Positions 26,411 to 36,000 of a stretch of DNA of 36,561 nucleotides are shown piece by piece (the first letter of the stretch is position 1; the number at the start of each line of letters is the position of its first letter). The stretch is from a virus. The DNA is taken from positions 1 to 36,561 of the IMG/VR virus record IMGVR_UViG_3300000115_000082; one strand, given 5' to 3'. The notes under the pieces are model-generated. The model did not search any database. It was not told where the DNA came from and was given only the letters and a program-made list of their open reading frames with translations. Both the position numbers and the translations under genes were made by a program.

Positions 26411-27012
26411 AAAATTTTACTGAGGACTTAGGTATTAACGGACACCTAACCATTATAAAGAAAATGAATAGTGGTGAGGAAGAAGTTCTTCTTGACGACC
26501 CTAACATAATTGTGTCTGGAATGGGCGTAGGATTATCTTACTTATTTACAGCCTCTGGGTCAAACAACATAGTCGATTATCAAATACAAAAATTTCAACT
26601 AGGGATTTCCGGTCCTCCAGCAGGGGGTGTCACTAGTGGCATTAATGAGCTTTCCGGTTCTTTAACATCTGTTGATGAGTATGGACTGGGAAGTAATTTA
26701 GCTATATTTCAAGGACAGCAGTTAGTAGGTGATTCCGTGGCTAATCAACGAGTTTTCGCTGAAATTCCTGTGAGTAAAATTACTAGGATAAATGAAAACT
26801 CTGTTCGCTACACTTTAGTTGTTGATGAAGAGGCAGCTAATAATATCCAAAGAGAGGGGATAGATCGTGGTATAAATGAAATAGGTATGTTCCTTAAGAA
26901 CCCTACAGGGTACGCAGCAGACCGACCGATTCTAGTTTGTTACAGAACATTTAGTGACATAGTAAAAACTAATGATTTTAGTTTAATTTTTAGATGGACA
27001 ATAAACTTCTGA
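26407..27012 (+). CDS. Probable baseplate/fibre structural protein, small paralogue
   Basis: A 201-residue protein from ATG 26407, which overlaps the previous TGA as ATGA. An in-frame GTG at 26389 would add six residues; the ATG is preferred because of the coupling overlap. Like the previous protein it has an opening beta hairpin with an LLDDPNIIVSGMG stretch and an ending FSLIFRWTINF. The middle has GINEIGMFLKNPTGY, a motif type seen in tail fibre and collar proteins. It lacks the extended middle of the 351-residue protein. Function unknown beyond probable virion attachment. Confidence 0.6.
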   Translation: MKNFTEDLGINGHLTIIKKMNSGEEEVLLDDPNIIVSGMGVGLSYLFTASGSNNIVDYQIQKFQLGISGPPAGGVTSGINELSGSLTSVDEYGLGSNLAIFQGQQLVGDSVANQRVFAEIPVSKITRINENSVRYTLVVDEEAANNIQREGIDRGINEIGMFLKNPTGYAADRPILVCYRTFSDIVKTNDFSLIFRWTINF

Positions 27013-27013
27013 T

Positions 27014-30000
27014 ATGGCTTTCAACCCAAACGATATTTATACAAGTAGTGGCAGCGTCATGCTATTTAACTCTTGGACACCTTATGTCTCCAAGTTTGAC
27101 ACCAGCACATTTTACAATTGGGAGCAAGATAATGTCCCTCTTTACGATTTAGAAGAAAGGACTTATGAGCTTTGGGAACAAGGTGGATACGCTACTTCGG
27201 CGGGGGTCCCTGGTCTTGCATTGACCGTTTCTGCTGATGCCTCACCTGAGCATTTTGCTGAGAACTCCAACTTATTTGTTGATCTAAGTTCTGCTATCGC
27301 GGCTATACCAAAAGTTATTAGCTTTCCTGTACTAGTTGAAGTCGGAAACTTTGCGGATATAGGCCCTCTTGAGCTTCACAACTTTAGGATAGAAGAAGAA
27401 GGGTCAATAGAAATCATAAATAGGTGCTTCGCTAGAACTTTCAATGCTTCGGCAGATGTGAGGACAGCGGCAGAACCCTCGGTAGCTAACTACTTTAGTC
27501 TTCCCACACAAATTAGCTCCCTTGATCTAAGCAATACAATAAATGATTCTGAATGTGTACATTTGGGAGCTAACGTATTTGTTGGGGGAGGCGCTGATTC
27601 CAGACTTACCAAAGTAAATTCTGTATTCTTTCCTTCCCACACCGCAAGAAAGACTGCGCTCGCTGTGACTCTAGAAGACGGTAACTTTATAACCAATACG
27701 GAAAATGAGTTTGCCCCTAATGTATTCGAGAACCAAACTACAGACCAAACTATGTTGGGTTTGGATATTAGCTCTATAGATACTAACGGAGGCGAATACT
27801 TAAAACGATCTGTAGCTAATACAGGTACTAAAATCTCTGGAAATGTTTATGGAAATACTTGTACTAAGATAAGTGTGAAGAATTGTGATGGCCCAATTTA
27901 CATTAGAAATTTCTTCGTAGATTCCGCTAAACAGCACACCGCAGGTATTGAGGTCCATAACTCTAAAGTATTAATAGAGAATTGTGTGGCTATGCGGGCG
28001 CAGGAAGCCGGATTTAGATTTGTAAATTCTGAAGTAACATTATCCAGAGCAGCCTTTTCTTACAGAAACTATAAAATAGATTCCTTTGATGCATCAAGTA
28101 GAGAGCCTGAATTAGGCACGGGATTCCACTTAATCAACAGTGATGTATTGGTGAGTTCCTTGTCAGTTTCAGCCCTGTCTTCAGTAGGAGACTTTGGTGC
28201 TCAAGGTCGAGATGCTACAGTGGTAGCGTCAAGAAATACAAGAGGGTTTGTTTTAGAAAACTCAAAGCTAAGAGGCGGGGTAAAACGGAGCGCCCCCTCT
28301 GACGGCGCTACTGGCGGCGTTGTTTGTTCCGAGTTAAACACCAGCGCAGGAATTGTTTTAAACAATTCCTACATTGATCTAAAAGGATTGGTTGATGTTT
28401 ACGGAAATAATGTCGGAGTAAAGTCCAACAATTCATTATTAAAGTTTGAGAATTTAACTGTAGAAGGTAATCAAAGTGAGGGTGTAGCAAGCCAAAAGTC
28501 TACCTTCCATTATGATTCGGATCAGATTCAAGAGTCTGTCGTTAGAAGACAACTAGATCTTTCTGCAAACTCCGTTCACCTAGATCTAGATGGGGGCAGC
28601 ACGTTCGATTTTACTCTTAAAGATCTAGTTCCAAGTTCTTATGGAAACTCTTTCTTCCGTCAAGCGTTTGGCACTGGAGCAGCCCTAAAAATAAGTAATA
28701 ATTCCAACTTGGATCTTTTGAAAGCTTACATTGATGTAACGAATGCCGTAAGCACAGGGGGTAGTTTTGGTAAAGCGGTTAAAACTACAAACGGTTCAAC
28801 TGCCGTATTTACTGGCGCAGGAAACGGAGCAACATTTATCCTCGGCCCCGTAGACTACGCTACCCAAAGGACTATGGCAGGCGTATGTGCTGATAAAAAT
28901 TCTTCCGTAAGCTTTCATGGACCCACTGCGATAGCTCAATTCGGCGTAGATGTTCTAGCTAAAAACAATTCAGTTATGAATTTTGAGCCTAGAAATATTG
29001 ATGGGGGATATACACCCGATATAGCATCTTTCGATCTTAGCTCTGCGGAAAATCATACAAGTGTAGAACTTCACGCAACTAGATCTTGCTTAGTAGCACA
29101 AAGAAACAGTACCATAAACATAAAAAATCTAGGTAATTATCCGGCTAATTGGACTACGACACTTAGCGGGTCACAGATTCTATCCGATACACCGGAAAGC
29201 AATTATAATTTAGTAAATGCGGTCGCGCTATCAGCAGGGTCTATGCAGTTTTATTCTAACCCACAAAACGAAGTTGCCATTACTGCTGCTGGTAGCACTA
29301 CTATTCCCTCTTATGTAGTGCCATTAACACCCAAAACTTTAGACAGAACTAATCTCTTACTAGTAAAAGATGGAGGATTCCAAGCGCCGGACTATCCTTT
29401 TAGGCAAACTGTCTCGCTGGGAGGTATGTGTCTTAGGGCTTTGGAAGATAGTGTGGTAAATGTTAATAACGTACATTTCCCTGTTCCTCCTAATGCTAGT
29501 CCAGCAGATGGACTTTACTTCGATTCTGCTGGGGATGAATGTAACCAATTCAACATTTGGAACATAGCCGATAGCTCTAGATTGAAGGCTTCCTTTGTTT
29601 CTTTAAGTGGGACTCACCCGATTAATTGTGAACAGCACGGACCAAGCGCCATATACATGTCGTCTAATGACACAGTATTTGCTTCTGGTGCTCCTATGGG
29701 TACTCCAGACACAGGGTCGCTTAGTATTTTAGATGCCTTTGGTGCGGGTAGCTCTGTTTGGACTGTGCCTTCTGGGGTTGATGTAAACTCGGACTTCGAT
29801 AGGTTCTATCCTGTTTCTGGGCCAGTAGGCCCAGAAACAGGTAAAGCTCTAAGCCAAGCTGGAATTAACGTGAATGGTACGAAGAGCTATGAGTTTGGGG
29901 TCTCAGGCGCGTTTAATAACAGAGGGTCATTCCGATTATACTGGTCTCCAAAATCCAGTGCTAGGCTTCTACAAAGTGACTATACGGGGGGAGAAGGAGA

Positions 30001-30412
30001 TTTCTCCGGTGTAGTTGGGGCAGCGTATCAAGTATTTGCACAGGGTTACAATTGTTCTGGTCCTTTATCAGCTATTGTGCCTACCGGATATGAAAATGCT
30101 AGTTCTATAGCCCCAGACTTATTAAAATTAAGTTACGATAGTAATGGAGATGGAGTTTATGATCAGCTATGGACTTCTGGATTTTATTACTGCTCAGAGA
30201 TGCTAGAAGAGAACCCAACGCAATGCATCTTGGAGGAATCAGCCGCAGATATGTTTGCAAACGCTAGAAATGCTAGTGTAGGTCTTGCCGGTAGACCAAG
30301 AAAAACAACTATCTACAGCGAGAGGAATCAACGAAATGCTGAATTTTACTCAGGGGACTACATAAGAGGATTTAAATCAGCTTTGATATTTGATCTAGAG
30401 AGGGACAACTAA
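27014..30412 (+). CDS. Tail fibre/tailspike-like protein with long right-handed beta-helix
   Basis: A 1132-residue protein. Residues 34-43 read YNWEQDNVPL, a motif shared with the N-terminus of the next protein, and probably attach it to the virion. Residues about 100-750 are a long series of short strands with Asn-rich turns (for example HNSKVLIENCVAMRAQEAGF near 315; NNSYIDLKGL near 450), the sequence style of pectin-lyase-like beta-helices. The rest is a C-terminal beta-rich part with SGPVGPETGK and DSNGDGVYDQLW (a possible Ca-binding loop). It could bind or degrade surface polysaccharide; no catalytic residues can be assigned. It starts 1 nt after the previous stop and contains two strong inverted repeats. 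Confidence 0.7.
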   Translation: MAFNPNDIYTSSGSVMLFNSWTPYVSKFDTSTFYNWEQDNVPLYDLEERTYELWEQGGYATSAGVPGLALTVSADASPEHFAENSNLFVDLSSAIAAIPKVISFPVLVEVGNFADIGPLELHNFRIEEEGSIEIINRCFARTFNASADVRTAAEPSVANYFSLPTQISSLDLSNTINDSECVHLGANVFVGGGADSRLTKVNSVFFPSHTARKTALAVTLEDGNFITNTENEFAPNVFENQTTDQTMLGLDISSIDTNGGEYLKRSVANTGTKISGNVYGNTCTKISVKNCDGPIYIRNFFVDSAKQHTAGIEVHNSKVLIENCVAMRAQEAGFRFVNSEVTLSRAAFSYRNYKIDSFDASSREPELGTGFHLINSDVLVSSLSVSALSSVGDFGAQGRDATVVASRNTRGFVLENSKLRGGVKRSAPSDGATGGVVCSELNTSAGIVLNNSYIDLKGLVDVYGNNVGVKSNNSLLKFENLTVEGNQSEGVASQKSTFHYDSDQIQESVVRRQLDLSANSVHLDLDGGSTFDFTLKDLVPSSYGNSFFRQAFGTGAALKISNNSNLDLLKAYIDVTNAVSTGGSFGKAVKTTNGSTAVFTGAGNGATFILGPVDYATQRTMAGVCADKNSSVSFHGPTAIAQFGVDVLAKNNSVMNFEPRNIDGGYTPDIASFDLSSAENHTSVELHATRSCLVAQRNSTINIKNLGNYPANWTTTLSGSQILSDTPESNYNLVNAVALSAGSMQFYSNPQNEVAITAAGSTTIPSYVVPLTPKTLDRTNLLLVKDGGFQAPDYPFRQTVSLGGMCLRALEDSVVNVNNVHFPVPPNASPADGLYFDSAGDECNQFNIWNIADSSRLKASFVSLSGTHPINCEQHGPSAIYMSSNDTVFASGAPMGTPDTGSLSILDAFGAGSSVWTVPSGVDVNSDFDRFYPVSGPVGPETGKALSQAGINVNGTKSYEFGVSGAFNNRGSFRLYWSPKSSARLLQSDYTGGEGDFSGVVGAAYQVFAQGYNCSGPLSAIVPTGYENASSIAPDLLKLSYDSNGDGVYDQLWTSGFYYCSEMLEENPTQCILEESAADMFANARNASVGLAGRPRKTTIYSERNQRNAEFYSGDYIRGFKSALIFDLERDN
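28348..28370 (+). repeat. Near-perfect palindrome, 11-bp arms around one base
   Basis: Bases 28348-28358 and 28360-28370 are exact reverse complements around T28359. The site lies in the beta-helix part of the fibre gene (coding around IVLNNS). AT-rich centre; no function assigned. Confidence 0.75.
29810..29841 (+). repeat. Perfect 14-bp inverted repeat with 4-nt loop in the fibre gene
   Basis: Bases 29810-29823 and 29828-29841 are exact reverse complements around AGTA. With nine G/C pairs of fourteen it is the strongest hairpin noticed in the window. It codes for part of PVSGPVGPETGK near residue 933-943. No T-run follows, so a simple intrinsic terminator is unlikely. Confidence 0.85.
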
Positions 30413-33033
30413 TGGCCGAACAACAATTCAACGAGAGCGTTTATAAGTTTACTGATCCAGTTAGATTTTTCAAGTCTAACGACCCTTACTATTTTGAGGT
30501 AGATAACATACCTTTAAAACAATTACAGGAGAATATTCTGTGGCTTAAGGATCAAATTAGAAGAGAGGTTATAACCATCAGCGGAGTTAAAAGATTTGAC
30601 ATTGATGAGCTTCGTCCTTATTCTAATGGAGAAGATAGAATTGTAAGAGTAAAACCTGGACGTTATACTGCCAGAGTAAACGATGCCTCTACAAAAAGAC
30701 CTTTAGCTTACCTTAATCAGGTGTTAGGTTTGGCTGTGGGTGAGTTTGATACATATGAAGCAGCGTTGCCTAATCCCGGAACAATGTTTTCTCCTAGTGA
30801 AGGGGCAGCTAACGCTTTACTAGAAGACGCCTTGACATCATTTAAAACAAAGGTAGCAGAGCGTTCTCTTGGGATGAATGGTTTAGGGGAAAGGTCATTT
30901 ACTTGGCCTATGGTCCAACCTAACAGACCTGTTGACAATACTGGTGTCACCGTATCAACTCAAATTGATTCTGGTGCTTTGGGTTACGAAAGCCCAGGCA
31001 CGGGACGAGCTTCAAGTTTAGTTCCAATGATTATTACTGAGGCTTACGTTTGGGCAAAGTCTCTTAATTCTTCGTCTGACCGACTTCTTCTTACTACTTA
31101 CGATTTTAGCGATCCTATTAATGGATTTGCTTTGATGCCAAAAACTGAGAGTTTCTTTGTAAGAGCTTGGAGGGGCATAGCTAGAACCGCTATTGTAGAT
31201 ATTGCTGAAGAAATATCTATAGATGTCCCTAGCTTTGACCCAACAGACTTTAATTACATTGACCAAGCTGGCGTTGAGGTAGAAGTTCCTGGTGTAGTTA
31301 GCAGAATAGACATGGTATTCATTTACAGTAAACCTGTGGATGTTAGCTCCACAACCATACTTAAGGGATCTGGAAAAGAAACTATCACTAGACCTACTTT
31401 AGGCATTGTTCGAGGGGCGGGAATCAAAGCTAATTTCCAAGAGACCACGGATTATGAAGAACAATACATTCAAAGCACTGGAGATGATCATAAAATTATG
31501 GCATCTCCCGGCGATACGGAAAACGAAAACATCGGCTTTCGGTCAGCTTTAGAAAACGATATTGCCTTTGATGTTCGAGGAAGCTTCCCATCACCAGATG
31601 ATCTTCTCAATATAGCTCCTTTACTTTCTAATCAATTAGAAAATGACGCCTTTGAACTTGTTGGGCAGTCTATTCTACCTGTAGCCTATGTTTGGGTGAC
31701 AGACAATTCTGAAGTTGTAGCAGCTACGGACGTTATAGATATTCGACCGTTGTTTAGGACCGCCGAGCTTTCTTATAACGAGCGAGCAGGTATTGCCGCC
31801 GCGCTGCCTCAACTTTCTTTAGCTAATCCTGTAGTAGGTAAAGCTCAAATGCAGTATGCGCTAAGAGAGCAGTACAACGAGATAAACGGTAGACTGCTTT
31901 CTATAGAATCTGGAGGCGGTGGAGGCGGCGGCGGTGGAGGAGGAGGAGGACTTCGAACAGCCGCCGCTGGCTATGTGTTTGGTGGATACAACTTTGGGCC
32001 GGAAGGCGCTCTGTACGATTATTATAGAAAAGAATTTGCAGCGGACCCGAACCCAAATAATGATACAGAACTGGCAATCAAAGCTAAAATTAATGAAAGG
32101 TATGGTTTTCTGAATACGTCTTTTGATATTCCAGCATACCCCGATTGGGATTTGTCAGAGTGGGCTATACTGAATCCGGGTCTAGATCAAGTAGGTCGCT
32201 ACCCGAACGACTATATTAATACTTTTCACAATGAGTGGGGACCGTTTTTGGAATGGCCTGCTGCGCTAACCAACGAGTATCCAGATGAAGCGATTGTAGC
32301 GGGGTCTTATAACAATTTTGTTGCACCAGATGGGACAGACGGGGCTGGTGGTGTACCTACTAGGTGTATTACTTTTAGTAACACAACTTCTCCGGGGCCG
32401 TACCCGGTCGGTGTTTCTTCTCCTAGAGTAAACTTTAGTTATATTAAAAAAAGAATTAAATTTGACAGGTCGCAATATCCTCAAATGGTAGATTACTCAG
32501 TTGATTTAGAATTTATGAATTGCATCCCTCAAATGTCTGGGGCCAGAGGAGCCCCTCAATACGGTCTTTTCGGAGCCACAGGAAACACAGACCTTGGGGA
32601 GGCAGGAAGATACATTGGAAATTGGGTTGAGAAAGGGACGGACTATTTCATAATTTATGTTGCGTTTGCCACTCACGATACCGCTCAAGAATATATAGAA
32701 GGATTTTCGTATCCGCTTGTCCCTGCTCCGCATAGTTATACTCCTCCCGGTAGGACAACGCCAGTAACGGTTAGTGAGCGTGGAGGTGAAAGATTCAGCG
32801 CATTTTTAACTATGACAGAAGATATATTAAGGTCTAACCCTGCGCCGTTCGGGCAGAGAATTGAAAATAACGCAGCTAACTTTTATGAGGGTTACCTTGG
32901 AAACCCCCGAGTGGGCAAATGCACTTACCCTACTGTAACTTGGAAGCTTAATTGTGTTCTGGCTGAGGGTTCTTCTTACTTCTACGGAAACTTAAATTCT
33001 ACTGACCCAGTAATCCAACTTAACTCTAATTAA
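30412..33033 (+). CDS. Baseplate-attached structural protein with poly-glycine linker and C-terminal adhesin-like domain
   Basis: An 873-residue protein. Residues 26-47 (YYFEVDNIPLKQLQENILWL) form the attachment motif shared with the upstream fibre protein. Residues 50-490 are a mixed domain with KPGRYTARVND and a Val/Ile-rich region ending in helices (ALREQYNEINGRLLSIES). A run of 13 glycines (501-513) then separates it from residues 514-873, a Tyr/Asn/Pro/Gly-rich region that reads like a receptor-binding tip (SYFYGNLNSTDPVIQL at the end). Poly-Gly tracts also occur in gp38-type adhesins, but the role here is inferred. A good GAGAGGGA ribosome binding site; TAATG overlap with the fibre gene. 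Confidence 0.65.
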   Translation: MAEQQFNESVYKFTDPVRFFKSNDPYYFEVDNIPLKQLQENILWLKDQIRREVITISGVKRFDIDELRPYSNGEDRIVRVKPGRYTARVNDASTKRPLAYLNQVLGLAVGEFDTYEAALPNPGTMFSPSEGAANALLEDALTSFKTKVAERSLGMNGLGERSFTWPMVQPNRPVDNTGVTVSTQIDSGALGYESPGTGRASSLVPMIITEAYVWAKSLNSSSDRLLLTTYDFSDPINGFALMPKTESFFVRAWRGIARTAIVDIAEEISIDVPSFDPTDFNYIDQAGVEVEVPGVVSRIDMVFIYSKPVDVSSTTILKGSGKETITRPTLGIVRGAGIKANFQETTDYEEQYIQSTGDDHKIMASPGDTENENIGFRSALENDIAFDVRGSFPSPDDLLNIAPLLSNQLENDAFELVGQSILPVAYVWVTDNSEVVAATDVIDIRPLFRTAELSYNERAGIAAALPQLSLANPVVGKAQMQYALREQYNEINGRLLSIESGGGGGGGGGGGGGLRTAAAGYVFGGYNFGPEGALYDYYRKEFAADPNPNNDTELAIKAKINERYGFLNTSFDIPAYPDWDLSEWAILNPGLDQVGRYPNDYINTFHNEWGPFLEWPAALTNEYPDEAIVAGSYNNFVAPDGTDGAGGVPTRCITFSNTTSPGPYPVGVSSPRVNFSYIKKRIKFDRSQYPQMVDYSVDLEFMNCIPQMSGARGAPQYGLFGATGNTDLGEAGRYIGNWVEKGTDYFIIYVAFATHDTAQEYIEGFSYPLVPAPHSYTPPGRTTPVTVSERGGERFSAFLTMTEDILRSNPAPFGQRIENNAANFYEGYLGNPRVGKCTYPTVTWKLNCVLAEGSSYFYGNLNSTDPVIQLNSN
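31912..31950 (+). repeat. Thirteen-glycine codon tract (GGN repeat)
   Basis: Thirteen consecutive Gly codons, mixed GGA, GGC and GGT, code for residues 501-513. The run of GGA codons at its 3' end (31936-31950) is a short trinucleotide repeat that could change length by slippage in frame. Confidence 0.9.
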
Positions 33034-33035
33034 AA

Positions 33036-36000
33036 ATGACCGTAAACACCTTTGGTTGCGGGGAGTTCCTACCGGGAAGAGGCCCGTTTAATTTTCCTGA
33101 TTTCGTCGATGGGGGAAATGTTAACGAGGGTGATCCTCCTGGTCCTGATCCACCAGGAACGTCTACCGATGCTGATCCATTTGGAGGACCTATTGTAGTT
33201 GGTGAGGGTCCTCCAAACCCCGGCCCCCAGCCGCGTCCCGTCCCTCCAGGTCCTCCTGGTACAGTTGAGGAAGATCCCCTTCCGCCAGAAATTAATTTTT
33301 GCCGGTGTATTATTATTACTGAAGGTTCGCCCGGAGAACCACAAACCAATTCTCAAGGGGATACTGTTTACCAGTTGATTTTTGAACAAACGTGTAAAAA
33401 GTTACCTAGTGATACGCCGAATCCAAACGGGGCTAAACTTGATAAAGCTGTTCAAGAGTTACAGGCATTATATCCTGGAGGTGTAGCAACTTTTCCTAAC
33501 GGAAAAGGATTTACAGACTGTAATACAAACCCACCTGGAGTCCCCATCCGTTGCGGAGGTCAGTGTGATGCTATAGAATTAATATACACAGTTCCAGGTA
33601 AACCTGTTCCCCCTTATAATGATCCTGAACCCAGGCCAAGGACTCCGGGTGGGGGGCCACCAACCGCTACAATAAATAAGTGTGTTTATGTAGGCGCGGA
33701 ACCACTTAAGACCTTTGTATCAGATACACCGCAAGGAGTAACTTACTCTTTAAGCTTTACACAAAAATGTAAACAGTTTCCCATAGGAACTCCAAACCCA
33801 AACACCGCAAGGTTAACCAGTTGGATAACGGCTAACTATCCTCCTCCTTCTGTTGTAACAATTGAGGGGGCTGGGTATGAAGATTGCCCAGGGGGTACTT
33901 GTGATCCCATACTGGGTACTTTATTTATTCCTAGGGATATTACCAACGAAGGAGATCCAGTGCCTCTGGATCCTACAGGACCGCCGTTTAGGCCCTTACC
34001 AGACCAAGACCCTTTTGGCCCATCACCCTTACCGGGTAATAATATAGACGCCACCTCTATTGGCGAGTTACCCGAGGGTCCAGGAGCAACAGGAGTTCCA
34101 GACAATAGAGGTGGGCCAGGAGGAACTTATATTGGTGAGTTTCCTGAGGGTCCAGGAGCAACAGGAGTTCCAGACAATAGAGGTGGGCCGGGAGGAACTT
34201 ATATTGGCGAGTTTCCTGATGCTTCAAGCCTTAATCCTAGATTTCCTGGGGAGGGGGCTACTAATTTCTCTGTTAACTTTGAAAAGATTTCTCCAAAAAA
34301 AGTAGGACTTTTAATAGATGAATTTGAAACGGTAGACTTGTCTGACCCAATTTTATCAAATTATATATTAAGTAAAAGGCCCTCTGGGTTTGAGGATGAA
34401 GAAATATTCTTTAACGACACTCCGAAAAAATCCGTAAAGGTTATAAATACTAGTAAGATTACAGACATATTTTCTAGGTATATTGATGACAACTTTCTTT
34501 ACATGTTGGAAAATCAATACCTCTTTGGTGACTGGGATAGTTCTAGGGCAGGATCTATCACTATAGAAAGTGTGTACAACAACCTAAATCTAGAAACAAA
34601 AGATATATTATCTAAAATAATAAACTACGACCGATCTCCTTTAAGTAAAGTTCAAATTTTTGGTTTGATTGGTAGTCGTATTTTAGATGGTACTGTAAAA
34701 AATATAAATAAGGCTGCACTTATAAGACTTCAAAGAGCTAGTTCCGAAGAAAAACCTCTTCAAATAACTAGAAGTAAATCGTCTATAGTCAATGAAACAG
34801 TTGCTTTAGGTTTAGTGGAAAAAAACTATTACTCCTTAGAGCCTTCTTCTTACTCTGGTCGGGCGGCGGAAACTATGAAAAATAGAAAAACTTTATCTAG
34901 TGATATTGATCGCTACATAGAAGTTTCTGTAGGGGGAGTGACGCAAAGATATTATGTTAACGACGATGACACATTCGTAGATAGAAGTACGTTGGCATTG
35001 AAAGATGGAGAATATTTTGACATAACTATTGGCGGTGAAATTACTCGTCTTTATTCAAAATCAGAAAAAGACCACGCTTACTTAGTGCCAGAAAAAACAA
35101 AACAAATAGCTCTTAATATCCTAGGTGGAGACATAGCGAGAACACTTACAGTAAGTGGTGATCCAAAAGGTATAGAGTTAGATTACTCACTATCATCTCC
35201 TAGACAAGATATATACTTTTTGAGTTGTGTTCTAAGCTCTATTTCTACTGCCCCTAATACGCAGGGGAATAGGCATATAAAGAATACTACTGCTAGATAT
35301 GAAAATGTTAGTTTACAGGATATAGATGAAATAAATGAGTACATTAAGTATAAAGAAAATCATCAAACATTTATTTTAGATGACGAAGATTTAATTTTAG
35401 ATTACGTTGAAAGAAGCAACCAATTATTTTTGAGTCAAAATGATATCCTAGTTGATTCACCAAAAGAAAATAAAACTTTACCTTTGCTGACTAGACAAAT
35501 ACCTTGGTACATTCTTTTGTACCCAACTAATAACCCAGAAAATAACCCATTCAATGTAAAGTCTCAGATAGTTAATATTACACCTTCGTCTAACTTAGTT
35601 GGAGCGAGTGTAACTAGACAACTAAGAACAAGAACTAGTATAAATCCTAAGTTTAGAAATACTACAGGCCAATTTATAAGCACGGATCTTGTTGGTAGAG
35701 AGGGTAGAGATGTTTACCAACAAGAAACAAACCAAGCTAGGATAAATAAGCTTAATCTAAATAACATAAATATTAAATCCGGCTACTTAAATAATAATAA
35801 AAATATAATAGCAGCCGAGGAATACACTCCTGCAAGAAAAAAAACTGGATTACGCCTACTCGCAGAAATAGTTACCGAGATTGATAATAATTATCTTCTT
35901 GGGTTGAATGGGATAGGTAAATCCATAACTGAATTTGATGTTCTAAGTAGATTAAACTTTAATCAGTTCAATACGCTATCTAGGCTAGAGAATTTTCAAG

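Noticed and set aside
31919-32113. Plus-strand frame beginning in the poly-Gly tract
   Set aside because: It is an alternate reading of the GGN repeat (Glu/Ala-rich) inside the 873-residue gene, with no independent start signal.
33026-33389. Gly/Pro-rich minus-strand open frames opposite the start of the last large gene
   Set aside because: They mirror the GG/CC-rich codons of the plus-strand Pro/Gly region, lack ribosome binding sites, and lie fully inside a convincing gene.
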